This document shows positions 41,739 through 53,972 of a stretch of 64,000 nucleotides of DNA, in pieces. A program made the position numbers and the translations under genes. Below the pieces are notes generated by a model. The model made no database searches. It had not been told where the DNA came from and saw nothing but the letters and a program-made list of their open reading frames with translations. Positions within the stretch are counted from its first letter, which is position 1; every line of letters starts with the position of its first letter. Source of the DNA: Azolla caroliniana (lineage: Eukaryota; Polypodiophyta); contig JBHGNT010000006.1 in the NCBI GenBank assembly GCA_043228905.1, positions 13,330,001 to 13,394,000 of the forward strand, given 5' to 3'.

Positions 41739-43321
41739 TCACCATATGCCATCTCCACCTTTGTGGTACAGTGTGTCCTGCAATAGACAGAAGTGTCGGC
41801 TTTGAACCGCTAAGCGTTTCCTTTCGTCTATGTTCATCTCCTTCGGAGGTAAACCGGTGCTCAAAAATTGGTGCATGTTGGTGAGCCACTTGTCTTCCTC
41901 TGCGACCGAACTATCCGTTGCCGTTTCGGTTGTGACTCTAAACAGCTCTACATCCGGAAAGTCGTCTGGGACTCCGTCACTAGTTTCGCCGGAATCCAGC
42001 CGGCTTAAATAGTCCGCTACCGCATGCTGTATGCCGGGTCGGTGGAATATTTCGAACTCAAATTCTTGTAGTAGTAACGTCCACCGGGCTAGCTTACCGG
42101 TGAGTGATGCTTTGGACACCAAATAGAGGAGCGCCGAATGATCTACGTGAAAGGAAAATTTCCTTCCCAACAGATAGTGTCTAAACTTGGTGACACTGTA
42201 GATCATACCCAAAGCCTCCCTTTCTGTCGTGGAATAATTACGTTCCGCTTGGGACAACTTCCGGCTGGCATAATAGACTGGCCGATACCATTTTGGTTCT
42301 GTCAGTTGCATCAGTGCGCTCCCGATTGCAATGTCGGACGCGTCAACGAACACATGGAACTCTTTGGACCAATCCGGAGGTTGCACCACCGGCGCTTGTG
42401 ACAACAATACTTTTAGTGCCCGGTAAGCCTGATCTTCTGTGTCCGTCCATCGTAACGGTGTCCGATGTACTGCGGCATGCAATGGTGTAGCTAGGTCTGC
42501 TAGATACCGGAGCATTCGGCTATGCCACCGAATTTGTCCTAAGAACTGGCTTAGTGCCTTTGTCGTGGCTGGTGCCGGTGCCTCCAGGATTGCTTTTACT
42601 TTGTCCGGATCCACTGCGATACCGTCCTTGCTGACTATGTGGCCAAGTAACGCTCCGCTGGTTACTCCGAACACGCATTTTGTCAGGTTCAGGCTTAGTC
42701 GGCAAACCCTACATTTTTCTAGGCATAGTCGGAGGTGCTGAAGGTGATCCCCTTCCTGGTTATAAACAGCGAAGTCATCCAAAAACACCTGCATGAATGC
42801 CGGAATGAATTCCCCGAAAATTTCCATGATGTTCCGTTGGAAGGTTGCCAGTGCCGTTTTCAGTCCGAACATCATCACTACGGCAACAAAGACTCCCCAT
42901 TCGGTGACAAAAGTGGTTTTCTCCTGGTCGGTGGCAGAAAACTGTACACCTTATGATCGGCGACCACATCCAGGACTCCATCCGTGAATGGAAGTGGGAA
43001 GGCGTCCGTTATCGTAGCCGCATTCAATTTCCGATAGTCGACGCACACTCTAATCTTACCGTTCTTTTTGGGTACTATCACTATCGGACTGAGCCATGTG
43101 GCTTTCTTTACCGGTCGGATGAAGCCCACTCTCAGCAACTTGTCGATTTCTTCTTTGACCTTTGCTGCATAATTCGGGTTCATCCGGTAACGCCGTTGTG
43201 CTACCGGTTTGGCGTCTTTGCTCAGATGTATTTGGTGTTGATATAACTGAGGATCGAGTCCCGACATGTCTTCGTAGGCCCAGGCGAACACATCGCGAAA
43301 TTCTTTTAGGAGTGTGATCAT
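41739..43321 (-). pseudogene. RT and RNase H of element D, motif A deleted
   Basis: RT begins VFAWAYEDMSGLDPQLYQHQ and keeps IVPKKNGKIRVCVDYRKLN, but a net 37-bp deletion at about 42937-42942 removes the segment that reads FLDGFSGYNQ in A and shifts the frame. The catalytic box FLDDFAVYNQ (~42770) and RNase H (FHVFVDASDIAIGSALMQL, HVDHSALLYLVSK, ADYLSRLDSGE) follow in an open frame of 379 codons. Loss of the motif A Asp makes this RT inactive. Confidence 0.85.
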
Positions 43322-44020
43322 TGCCGTTTAGTTCTCCGAAGTCATTTCCTTGGCGATGTGCACTAGTCTTGTGTCCTCTGTGGTACCTAGGTTTACCTCT
43401 TCTAGTTGGGATGCTTTCACCCACTGTGATACTGCCATTTCTTTTTCCAGTGCCTCCCGTGCTTGCCGTAATTCCCGAATTGCCTCTTTATCCGGTTCCT
43501 CGTCGGTCCCGTCCGGTTGCAGTACGTACGGTGATACTGCTTCGGCTACATCAATCTCGAACAGAGGTACGATCTTCGGATTTTCCTGCAAGTATTGATC
43601 GATCTCTTCGTCCGCCAATCCTTCCAGCATGTTAACACATTCCGCATATAGCGGCGTTGATTCCTTGCCGGTACCGGATCGTGGTTGAGTCGGTACTCGT
43701 ACTTTCTCTTTTCCACGCTGGAACGTAGTTATGTTCTTCCTTCAGTTTTGCTTTATGTGTGCCGTTTTTAACCAGGGCCGTCCCAACAATAGTGGGTAAG
43801 GTCCCTGAGCTTGTAGCTTGAGAACTACTGTGGAAATGCGAAATGTGTGACCCAATGGTCACTTCCAGATAGCGTATTAATCCGGTCGGTCGTACTGAGC
43901 TAGTGTCCGCCATCCGAAGCCAAAACGGACACGGTTCCCAGTCCTAGATTCCTAGCGCGTTACACGTTCGGAGGCTGATCACGTTCACGGCGGATCCTCC
44001 ATCGATAATCGTGCCCAGTA
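43322..44020 (-). pseudogene. Protease and acidic linker of element D
   Basis: The active site reads LGTIIDGGSAVNVIS (~43985-44025), DGG as in A. The body continues WEPCPFWLRMADTSSVRPTG and GTALVKNGTHKA, with a TAG after the first helix. A frameshift leads to the acidic linker LADEEIDQYLQENPKIVPLF, which precedes RT in A and C as well. Confidence 0.72.
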
Positions 44021-46220
44021 GATCTTTTCCCTTCACGATGGCTGTGATTGCTAGACTGCTTGTGTCCACCACTATTGGTCCTTCCTCCGGATTTGAAAAG
44101 AATGTCGGAGTCGGTGGTGTGTCAGCTGCCATCCTTCCGGTCTTCAGTCCTTCCGTGAACCATGGTACCAGTTGCAATAGCCGGCCTAACAGCAACGTGA
44201 TTTGGCATTCTTGTAACTCCTGCCATGTTGGGTTTTCGGGTTGCCCCGGGCTGGCGAGTTCTTCGGCATTCTCCTTTTGTTGTTCGAGCTTTGCCGCATT
44301 CCGCTCATTTGCCTTCTTCACCCATTCGGTTGCCTGCTTCCGGATGGCTTCTTGAGTTTCCCACTCCGTGGCTTTGCCTTTTGATCTTGTAGTGACTTGT
44401 TGTAGGTCCGCAACTTCCGCGTCTACCATGTTCACTGCTAGTTGCTTGTCGTAGATCTTCGCCAGACATTGATTACTATAGAGGCCCTCTTGCTGGCAAT
44501 AATAGCAGTACGGCTTCCGGCCGTTGCTGGATTCAGCGTGTGTGCTTGGTGACGGACCAGGGGCAAGTGCTTGGTTTTGGTCTAGTTGGCTGCTCGGAGC
44601 GCCCTCTTCCGGTTCTTGTGGGTGACCCCCCTTTTTGTTGAAATGACTTTTCTTATTGAAATTCTTTTTGGTGAGGTATCCTTGCCGGGGCTGGTCGTCA
44701 TCCTTGCCATAGTCGTCCCATCGGTGGTTGTAACCAGGGGAGTGATCCCGATTATATCTTTCATACCATCCATTATAGTCCCGGTACCTATCCTGTCTAT
44801 CATACCAGTCATACGCATCTCTTCGATCGCTATACCCGACATCTTGTGCCGGACGGTAGCGCTCCTCTCGCCGCCAACGTTCTTCTTCTTCCTCCCGGTT
44901 GCTCCGTGGTTCAATTTGCCGGACCGGTGGTCCTTGTTGATTTAACAAGTTATACTCACACCGTTCCATTCTGTGACTTCTGGAGTGGCAGAGCAAGCAT
45001 TGGGAACGCGTGGTGCATTCTAGCATCGAATGTTCGACATTCAGGCATATCGTACATTGAACTGCTTGTCGGAAACGGAGGTCCTCTTCCGTCGGTAGCG
45101 TACGCTGCAGTGCGCCCATGGTTAGCTATGAACTCGAGTTTTCCATTTCCCAAACTTGGTCAATCACTTGATCTATGTTGCTGGTGCGGAAATCGATGAT
45201 GGTGCACACCGTCCGTAAGGGTTCCCAGAGTGCTGCTAAGAATATGGCCTTTGTTTCTTCCTCCGGTGGTGTCCGGCTGAGCTGACTGTGGATCCGCTGG
45301 AACCGGATGACAAACTGTTGGATGTTCTCAGTTGGTTCCTGCCGGATACTGTAAAATAACCCGACCATTTCTCGTTGGTCCATCTCCTTGTGGAAGAAAT
45401 GCAAGAATTTTGTCTTTAATGTTTCAAATGTGGGGATGGTGTTGCGATCCTGTGTTCAGTGCCATCTAGCGGCCGGTCCCTCCAAGGTCATGCCGAACTC
45501 TGCCCGTTTTGAGCGTTCCTCTTCGGCCGCATTTAAGCGTTGGGACACATGGTTCGCTTCCGAGGTCTGCTGAAACGCATGGACATGGGCTTCCGCGTCC
45601 GGATCATCCCGGTATCTGGGATATTGGAATGGCATATCGTCGTCTGGTGTCGTTACACGGGCTGGTGGTGTCAGTGGTCGTTCCTCCTCTGGTGGTGTCG
45701 GAGGTTTTCCCCGGTCTTCTGTCGCCGTTGGAGGCCTTTCCTGCTCCTCTTGTGGTGTCGAAGGCTTCTCCTCCTCGACTTCTGGTTCTGGAGTGTTGTC
45801 GACTTCCGGTACCGGAGTTTCCAGCCTTGTCGATTCGGGTTCTAGTGTCGGCAAAGTATCCGACTCCTCGTCCTCTGGTCCGCCTGGGGTGTTGTTACTG
45901 CTGCGGTAGTTGGTCTGCGCGTTGTATTCCCCGTCCGAACCCAATTCAAATGCGTAAAATGCTTCAGATTCGCCTTCCCCCGTTGCCAATGCCTGCAGAA
46001 GGGATTCCACTTCCCGAAGGCTGCTTAGGCAGCTTCCTTCGTTCGGGTAGGCATTTTGTGGTAGCCGAAGTGATTCCTTGGCCACTCTCCAGATCACTTT
46101 CGAAAATGAGCGATCCGCTCTGATTTCATTTGCCACTTGTTGGAAAGCCTCTCGCTTCCTCAGTCGTTCAGCAAGTCACCTTGCTCGCTCCGTAACCAAG
46201 TCGTTCGTTGGTCGCGTCAT
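44021..46220 (-). pseudogene. Gag of element D with three zinc knuckles
   Basis: Starts at ATG 46220 (MTRPTNDLVTERAR), with AGA changed to TGA at codon 15. Then come a helical N-terminus, an acidic PPTP-type repeat linker, the capsid core (FGMTLEGPAARWH, FLHFFHKEMDQREMVGLFYS) and a tandem CCHC pair (CTICLNVEHSMLEC, CLLCHSRSHRMERC). A long R/Y/D-rich basic tract follows, then a third knuckle CYYCQQEGLYSNQC whose His is Leu. Stops lie near 45456 and 45120. The three-knuckle layout matches element A. Confidence 0.82.
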
Positions 46221-46250
46221 CCATTCCCGCCGCTGATCGCTGCGATTGTA

Positions 46251-46268
46251 CAGGAATCGTGGTCGCCA
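46251..46268 (-). promoter_or_regulatory. Primer-binding site of element D
   Basis: On the minus strand TGGCGACCACGATTCCTG, identical to the site of element A, starts 7 nt after the LTR. Confidence 0.75.
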
Positions 46269-46275
46269 AAAACTG

Positions 46276-46724
46276 TGTTAATCCTTAGGGACGGACAATG
46301 GTCTAACACAGGGTGTCTCCGGAAGACACTTCACCAAAGGGGCGTTATGTTGAGATAACTTATGACACAACGATTACTTCGACTTAATTAGCTACTTAGC
46401 AATAAGGCATACACTTAATACCCGCGTAAGATATAACAATTAATTCAGAACGGTAATCAATACGTGAAGATAAAACAAGAAGCTTATATTAATTCTCCGT
46501 TAAGGTTTTACATTGTAACCGGGCCTTTATATAGGTCACCGGTGCTGCGTACAAAACGGTGCCAACCGTCACCTGTTCGGAATCGGTCTGGATCCGGATC
46601 GGCATACCGATTCTGGTCCGTCTGTTCACTACATAATTATAATCTAATCTACTTAATTAAATATATTCCGAATAACCATCCCTTTTCACATTCTGGTCTC
46701 TGCTCCTTTGCTGGCCGGGTAACA
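46276..46724 (-). repeat. 5' LTR of element D
   Basis: 449 bp with TATATAAAGGC in the sense direction. Of the ~24 differences from the 3' LTR most are transitions. AGAGA follows at 46725-46729. Confidence 0.9.
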
Positions 46725-46729
46725 AGAGA

Positions 46730-47173
46730 CATAGACTAATGTAAGCATGAGATAAGGATAGAAAATAGATAAATAGATAGAACGGAGAGAGAGAAAGAAG
46801 GGTGCCGATCCATCGGACCACCCTCGAGTGAAGGGATCGGGACTTGAGCCTCGATCGGCATCCCATACCACCGTCGTGGCGTCGAGTCGTACCTGGTGTT
46901 GGCGCACTTGCTACAAGAGTTGACCCACCACAAGACAGAGTCTCGACATAGTCAACAAGATAATCAAATAAGGGTAGCTAGGCCTCTTATTTATAGCGAT
47001 ACACAAGGCCCCCAACCATGTTCACACTTGGCCCAATGGGTTGTCTCAATCCCGAGGATTAAAAGTAATCCTCCCCTTCTTTACACTCTCGTTTAACCCT
47101 CACACTTATCCTTGTGTATAGAATACTACGGTAAATTCTCACCACGGGATATTATATGGTCATGCCCGTAACA
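46730..47173 (-). repeat. Main part of the 5' LTR of element L
   Basis: 444 bp continuing from the nine bases at 36757-36765 after element D. It ends GCCCGTAACA, followed by the target duplicate GGTGG (47174-47178) and integrase sequence of K. Confidence 0.88.
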
Positions 47174-47178
47174 GGTGG

Positions 47179-48100
47179 TATGCTGTTGACAAGTTCACAG
47201 AAGTCCCAAATGTTTGTAGAAGTCGTCGCTAGAAGTGGGAGATAAATTGAGAACCTTGATCAGAGGTGACATCCTCGGGTAAGCCGTGTAGACAAACGAC
47301 ATTTTTCAGAAAAAGATCCGCCATTTTCTCCCCGAAAATGGTTTTTGAGCATGGGACAAGGTGAGCCATCTTCGAAAACCGATCGACGATTACTAGCATC
47401 GTGTCATGGCTACCGATGTGAGGAAGGTCGGTTATAAAGTCCATCGAGAGAGAGGCCCATGGTTGACTGGGAAGTGGAAGCAGGTTGAAGACCGTATGGA
47501 CGATTGTGAGCCGCTTTGGAGCAGGCATAGACGTCACACGCCTTGATAAATTCTTTGACAAATTTCCAAGGTTGGGGCCACCAAAACCCCCGAGGTAGCA
47601 ACTCCAATGTTTTCGCGACCCTAAAGTGGCCGACAAGAGAATCATGATGGCAATTTTGTGGGACTTGAGTGCGACATGCTCCAGTTGGTACGTAAAGGAG
47701 GTGATTATGATAAAGTTTATAAAGGTGCGACATGCTCTAGCCCATCCCGAGTTATAAAGTGATTGAGATTCGAGCTTTGCATTCCTTGCGATGGGTTGTT
47801 GATGCACACTAGGATGTCGGTAGCGAATGGGTCTGACATGGTGGCCTGGGCGATTTCGTTGAGCAAGGAATCATCATGCACATGTAGGTCGCGAACATCT
47901 GGAGTTGATCGGGCTGCAATAAACAATGTGATTGCTGAGAATATGCATCTTCACCTAGGCGTAGCGCAAAATCTGGTCACCAAGAGAGGGCATCCGCTTT
48001 CCCATGTTGAATGCCGGGTCGAAACAAGATTTCGAAGTCATAGTCGATGAGAAAAGATGACAAACGAGCCTGTCTCCGATTAAACGTACGATTGATGGTG
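47179..48100 (-). pseudogene. Integrase of element K, N-terminal and core
   Basis: Minus strand: a zinc-finger region (HDSLVGHFRVAKTLELL ... FIKACDVYACSK, second ligand Cys pair damaged by Cys to Tyr), the catalytic Asp in ASLSMDFITDLP, IVDRFSKMAHLVPC, and LPEDVTSDQGSQFISHF with the second Asp. The core runs into L at 47178 and continues at 30680. Frameshifts and stops are frequent between 47700 and 48100. Confidence 0.78.
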
Positions 48101-49162
48101 ATGTAGTTGAGATTCTTGTGGTCGGTCAGCACCTAGATACGATGTTGTGCCCCAACAAGATAGGGTGACCATTCGGCGAAGGCAGAGATGATAGCTGCAA
48201 GCTCCTTGTCGTAGATTAGATAATTGATTTCCGTGGTTGTAAACTTTCGGGAGTAGAAGGTGACCGGATGTAGTGTGCCATTGTCATCTGGCTGGGACAG
48301 AACCGCGCCAATGGTGATGTTGGACGCATCGGTCTCAACCTGGAAGGGTCTCTTGGGATCGGGGTGAACCAACACTGGGGCTGAGAGAAAAGCTGCTTTG
48401 AGGGTCTCAAAAGCATTGTGTTGCGGGGCTCCAGAGAAATGGAGTATCTTTTCGAGTAAGTTGGATTAGAGGTTTTATGTGGAAAGAAAACCCTTCTATA
48501 AATCTTCTATAGAAATGTGCGAAACCAAGAGATGATTATACCTCTTTTAGTTGAGTTGGGAGAGGCCAATCGGTGATTGCTGCTACCTTGTGCTTATCCA
48601 TTGTGATCCCAGTGGGTGAGATCATGTAACCTAGGAATTCGACAGAGTTTCGATGGAATTCACATTTCTCACTTTTGGCGTAAAGCCCATACTCCCAAAG
48701 TTTGGTTAGTACTAGCTGGACGTGTTGTGTGTGCTCTTCTAAGTTGGAAGAAAAAACTCGGATGTCGTCAAGGTAGATTACCACGAAGTGATCAAGGTAC
48801 TCTCGAAATATATTGTTCATCATGTGTTGGAAGACTGTTGGGGCGTTGGTAAGACCGAAAGACATCACCTTGTATTCAAAATGCCCATAGCGCGTCCAAA
48901 AGGCCGTTTTCCACTCATCCCCTGGCTTGATGCACATTACATTGTACGCTCCCCGTAGGTTGATTGTACGCCTGGTTCGGAGTCGATCAAGGAGCGCTGG
49001 AATTAAGGGCAAGGAATAAAGATTATGCACCGTAACTTTGTTGAGACCCCAATAATCCACACATAGGCACACTGAGACATCCTTCTTCTTGACAAATAAA
49101 ATTGGGGCCCTAGTCGGTGATTTGGAGGGCTGAATGAAGCCCTTCAAGAGGTTGTCAGCCAA
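48101..49162 (-). pseudogene. RT and RNase H of element K
   Basis: RT is open for 208 codons (49162-48536): GFIQPSKSPTRAPILFVKKK, LRGAYNVMCIKPGDEWKTAF (motif A Asp replaced, reading NLRGAYN), MSFGLTNAPTVFQHMMN and the catalytic box VIYLDDIRVFS. RNase H follows with FQVETDASNITIGAVLSQ and YLIYDKELAAIISAF. Damage near 48416-48530 separates the two. Confidence 0.82.
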
Positions 49163-49688
49163 ATATATGTGGAAAGCCTCAAGTTCAGGTGTGATAGCCC
49201 ATAGATCAGGCTGAATGGTGGATGCTCACCAACTTGGAGTTCAATTGGGCAATCTTAGGGGCGATGTGCCGGTAACCGATCTGCATTTCGCTTCTCAAAT
49301 ATATCCGAAAAGTTGCTATATTGTGCAGGCAAATTGTTGACAAGAACGGAGATGTCCCACGACAAAATGGCCAGTGCAGCGACCAAGCCGGAATCGGCAA
49401 CAACAAAATCAAGAGAATTTAGTGACCCAGTCGGAATTGATCGCACTAGAAAAGTGATAGAGGGATTGCACCAATCCACTATCGGATTGTGTGTCTCCAA
49501 CCAAGATAGCCCCAAAACAATCGGATGTCGGGGGGTTACAATGAGGTAGAAGGTTAGTACCTCATGGTGGGGCCCGACTTGAAGTACCAATGGGATAGTG
49601 ACTTCTGTAACCTCCCCCGAAGAGAGAACCCGACCGTCGATTGCTTCAACGGATATGCGTTGTGATATGCGGACGATGGGGATATTAT
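49163..49688 (-). pseudogene. Protease C-terminal part and linker of element K
   Basis: Minus strand: EVTIPLVLQVGPHHEVLTFY, then PIVLGLSWLETHNPIVDW, the C-terminal signature of Ty3 protease. The active-site half lies beyond the M insertion and is missing. Confidence 0.65.
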
Positions 49689-50229
49689 TGTTGGGAAACA
49701 AGTCCCTCTGGATGGGATCCGGATGAGGCGAAGGAAGGAACTAGACCGGATGAGTTCGGAAGGTATCCGGATAGATCTTGAAGGATTCTGGCCAGATTTG
49801 GTATGAACCAACAAGTAGGAACATATCTGTAAATATGTTCAGACGTGACCGTTGAGGTCATATTTGTAAATAGCCCGTAAGTTATATGAGTATAAATATA
49901 ACTAGGGCAATAGTGTTCATGTATGATGATGTTATCATTATTGTTTTATAGAGATACAGAGAGAGAGAGACAGACACACAGACACACAGACACACACAAA
50001 GTTTTCTGTTGTAACCGTTAGTTGGCGAAGATATAGAATTTGAGGTCGTTTCCTCTGAGTCTTCTGTTGTATTCTCCCTCTCATAGTGATAGTTGGAGTG
50101 TGTGGGCTCCCGTGGTTTTTCCCCATTAGGGATTTCCACGTTAACATCTTGTGTTGTCTTATTTCTATTTCCTATTTTTCTTCCATTGAGTGATTAAGAC
50201 TCGGTTATGGCTAAGCACTATTCCGCACA
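49689..50229 (+). repeat. 5' LTR of copia element M
   Basis: 541 bp, TGTTGGGAAAC to CCGCACA. It is similar to F's LTR in the start, in GTATAAATATAACTAGGGCA (TATA region), in a GA microsatellite (49952-49968) followed by CA repeats, and in the CCCGTGGTTTTTCCCCAT end region. Confidence 0.82.
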
Positions 50230-50244
50230 AACTAGTATGAAAGC

Positions 50245-53200
50245 ATGGAAGATCCATTTGGCGGCATGTTCAAGTTCACTAGCTCCAACTACTCAGTGTG
50301 GAAGTCGAAGATGAGGGACATGCTCGTGGTTAAAGATCTCTGGCTACCGGTATAGTTCGGGGACAAAAGACCAGACAAGATTGACGCATCAACATGGGAG
50401 GTGATGCATATGAAGACGAAAACCTATATTTGATGCTTCATCGACATGAGCCTGTACAACAACTTAAATGAAGAGAGTAAGGTTCATTAACTCTGGAGAA
50501 GATAGGCATCATGTTTGAGAACAAGAATGCTGAAAATCAAGTCTCGGACTTCCGGAAGTTGGTGAGACTTAGATATCAAGACGACTCTAGTATGGTGGAG
50601 CATATGAATGCCTTCCAGGGGCTGATAAACCAAACAACCTCGTTGGAAGTACCCCTATCCGATGAGGTACTCACGTTGCTGCTGCTCGGTTCCCTCCCGG
50701 ATAGCTGGGAGACGTTGGTTGTCACTTTGGGCAACGCCAGGCTGGAAGGAAAACATCTATCCCTAGCAAGGGTAAAATCAAGATTGCTAGATGAAGAAGC
50801 TCGCCGGAAGGACCGGGAGTTCGGAACCGATCCGAAGGCCTTGGTTACCGAAGACGACCATAATCGGGGAAGAGGCGGGAATCATAGTCCCAAGAACCGA
50901 GAAAAGTCGGGGACGAGGTCGAAATCAAGGGGGAGGCTCACTTACTTCTACTGTGGGAAGCTAGGACACTTCCAGAAGAATTGCCGACACTTCTAGAGGA
51001 GAAAGGAACCAAAAATGCCGACTCGAAGAAGGGTTTAGACCGGAGGAGTTTGGATCGGAATGGAATGATGACAATCATGACAAGTGAAGATGAACTAATT
51101 CTTATCACCGAGGAGAGCAAGCTACACCTTGTTAGTGACAAAATGACATGGGTTGTCAACTCCGGAGCGTCGTTCCATTTGACCCCCAATCGGAAATGCT
51201 TCTTATCGTACAGATCCGGAGATCACAGTTGTGTCCGGATGTGGAATGAAGGTGCATCCCAGATTGTCGGCATATGAGATGTGTGATTAACAATGTCAAC
51301 GGGGTGTAGATTGTTGCTTAAGGATGTCTGACACCTTCGTAGGTTCGATTGAACCTGATATCAGTCGGTCGGCTGGATGACGAAGGCTACATGGGTAGCA
51401 TTTGGAACGGAGTCATGAAGTTCAGCAAAGGAAGCCTGATTGTGGCCCGAGCCCGGAAGATCATAACACTATACTTGATGCATGCCCGATTTTTCCAGGA
51501 AGAAGTGAACGTGGCATCCGACAATGCTGGTGAGCTGTGCCACATGAGCCAGAAAGAGATGCGTAAATTTGCCAAGGATAACCTCATTCTGGAGGTGAAA
51601 GATGTGCAACTTGCGAGATACATCGACTGCTTGGCCGGCAAGCAAAACTGAACCTCCTTCCGGACAAGGCCACTGATGAGACGGAATGCACCACTGGAAC
51701 TTGTGCATATCGATCTATGCCAAATGGACACAAAATCACATGTTGGGTTAGAGTACTTTGTGATGGTTATAGACGACCACAGTTGGAAGTTGTGGGTCTC
51801 ACCGCTGAAGATAAAGGACCAGGTATTATCTGTCTTCAAGGAATTCCACGCGAGAGTGGAAAGGGAAACCAGCCGGAAGCTAAAGGCGGTTCAAGTGGAC
51901 AATGGAGGCGAATACCAGGGGCAGTTCATGGAGTACTGCCGGTCGATGGGAATTTGGCTCAATTTGACCATGCCAAAGATGCCAGAGCTGAACGGATTGG
52001 CCGAAAGAATGAATTGAACCATAATGGAGAGAGTTTGGAGTATGCTTGAACATGCCAAGCTGTCCAAGACGTTTTGGGTTGAGGCACTGATGACGGCGAC
52101 TTACGTGATAAATCAATCATCCTCAGCACCGTTGGACGGAGACACACACAGAGAGTATGGACCGGTAAAGATTTGTCTTACCAGCATCTGAAGGTGTTTG
52201 GTTGTCTTGTTCACGTGCATGTTGCAAAGGACAAGAGAGAAAAGTTGGATCTGAAGTCTCGACCATGCATATTCCTTGGATACGACAATGATGAGTTCAA
52301 CTACCGAGTGTGGAGCTTGGTCGACAAGAAGATCTCCCGGAGTTGAGACATAGTTTCGTGGAAGACAAGACTATTGCCAACTAGGAGTCGGAGAAGAAGA
52401 TAGCGGACTCCGGATTGACTAACAGAGATCGGTTGGAAGATGAAAGGACACATCCAGTCGGAAGCCGGATGTTAGTCGAAGACCAGGATGAACTAGATAG
52501 ATTCGGACAAAGAACCGAAGCGACCAAAGAAGAATCAGACACTGAAACCATACAAGACCCCGAATCGGATTCAGATAAAGAACAAGCGGAGGAATATGTG
52601 GTCGAGAACCAAGGAAGAAGATATCCTCTCAGGGAGAGAAGAACCCCTCGGAGATATTCGGATGTTGAGCATGTGATGCTGACCGATGAGGGGGATCTGG
52701 AAAGCTTCGAAGAAGCAAAGAGAGACACCCACATCTGCAAGAGGTTAAGTGCCATGCAGGATGAGATGGATTCCCTGCATGAGAAACAGAAATATGAACT
52801 AACGGAGCTACCGAAAGGAAAGAAGGTGCTTTGGAACAAGTGGGTGTACAAGCTGAAACCGGGAGACGCTGAAAATCCACAAAGGTACAAAGACCGCATT
52901 GTGGCGAAAGGCTTCCAACAGAAAAAAGGAGTGGATTTCGACAAGATCTTTGCCCCGGTAGTAAAGATGACATCCATTCGGACTGTGTTGAGCATAGCGG
53001 AAAGCATGGACCTCGAGTTCAAACAACTAGATGTGAAGACGACATTCCTTCATGGAGACCTCGAGGAGGAGATCTACATGCAACAACCGGAAGGATTCGT
53101 CAAGAAAGGGAAGGAGCACCTGGTGTGCCGGTTGAAGAAGAGCTTATATGGACTGAAGCAAGCTGCCCGACAATGGTACTAGAAGTTTGACTCCTTCATG

Positions 53201-53972
53201 ACCAACCAGGGATACCACAAGACGCAGGCCGACCACTATGTGTTTGTGAAGAAGTTCGATGGAGGAGATTTTCTAATACTCCTGCTGTACGTGGACGACA
53301 TGCTAATAGTTGGACCGGACCAAACCAAAATTAGAGTGCTAAAGAAGGCCTTGAACCGGTCATTCTCAATGAATGATTTGAGTCTGGCGAAACAGATACT
53401 GAGGATGCACATAGTTAGGAACCGGACGAAGAAGCTATTGTGGCTGTCATAGGAGAAGTACATGATGAAGGTGCTCCAACGATTCAACATGTCGGATGCT
53501 AAGTTGGTCGGGTCGACACTTCCAGCAAAATGCAAGCTGTCCAGAAAACAAAGCCCAAAGACGAAGATAGAGAAGTCGGAAATGATGAAGATTCCATATG
53601 CCTCTGCCATCAGAAGTTTGATGTACGCATTGCGTGCACATGACCGGATATCGGATATGCAGTCAGAGTTGTCAACCAGTTCATGAGCAATCCGGGAAGA
53701 GAACACTAGACCGGGGTTCAAGTGGATACTCCGGTACTTGAAAGGCACCTCGAGTATGTGCCTCCGATGCGGTTTAGGTAAACCCCAACTTGAAGGATTC
53801 ACGGATTCGGATATGTCGGTTGATGCGGATACCAGCCAGTCAATGTCCGGTTATGTTATGACATATGCAGAGGGAGACGTATCGTGGTAGTCGAGGATGC
53901 AGAAGTTCATTGCAATATCAACAATGTAAGTGGAGTTCATTGCAGTTGTGGAAGCCGGCAAAGAGGTAATCT
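50245..53972 (+). pseudogene. Gag-pol of copia element M (decayed)
   Basis: Gag from ATG 50245 (MEDPFGGMFKFTSSNYSVW) with early stops. The knuckle reads YFYCGKLGHFQKNCRHF (first Cys lost). The protease active site is VVNSGASFHLT (~51155), Asp to Asn. Integrase core: LVHIDLCQ, VQVDNGGEYQG, NGLAERMN. RT is mostly open (52415-53182 and 53198-53452) with YMQQPEGFVKKGKEH and an intact LLYVDDMLIVG (~53287). RNase H starts (FTDSDMS-type, ADTSQSMSGYVMTYA) and is cut. At least ten stops or shifts. Confidence 0.83.

Larger units (their letters stand above)
36766..46724 (-). mobile_element. Ty3 element D, full length, with a 3' ORF
   Basis: A 9,959-bp element with two 449-bp LTRs (about 24 differences, ~5%) and target duplicates AGAGA. 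Order on the minus strand is LTR, primer-binding site, gag with three knuckles, protease, acidic linker, RT, RNase H, integrase, spacer, 3' ORF, LTR. This is the reference for the A/C/D/E/H group in the window. All genes carry stops or frameshifts, and RT has lost motif A, so this copy is dead. Confidence 0.92.
30686..47173 (-). mobile_element. Ty3 element L, host of element D and of a solo LTR
   Basis: The 3' LTR is 30686-31141. The 5' LTR is split into 36757-36765 and 46730-47173 by element D. It is flanked by GGTGG on both sides within the integrase of K. Internal parts on the minus strand are primer-binding site, a ~1.5 kb leader, gag, protease, partial RT (cut by a solo LTR), then integrase with a chromodomain-like end. 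The RT catalytic box and most of RNase H are deleted near 32640. All retained genes carry stops. Confidence 0.88.
29519..49688 (-). mobile_element. Chromovirus-type Ty3 element K, host of element L
   Basis: Minus-strand element. The 3' LTR (29519-29872), purine tract and the end of integrase with a chromodomain lie left of L. The rest of integrase, RNase H, RT and part of the protease lie at 47179-49688, where copia M cuts it. Gag and the 5' LTR are not in the window. L sits in the integrase gene between duplicates GGTGG (30681-30685 and 47174-47178). Removing L with one copy restores the coding frame. Confidence 0.85.
49689..53972 (+). mobile_element. Copia element M, old relative of F, 3'-truncated
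   Basis: 5' LTR (49689-50229), mutated primer-binding site TAGTATGAAAGC (50233-50244; F has TGGTATCAGAGC), then gag-pol of the F family. It breaks off in RNase H at about 53972 and joins copia fragment N. It was inserted into the protease gene of K. No 3' LTR is present, so target duplicates cannot be tested. Confidence 0.85.
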
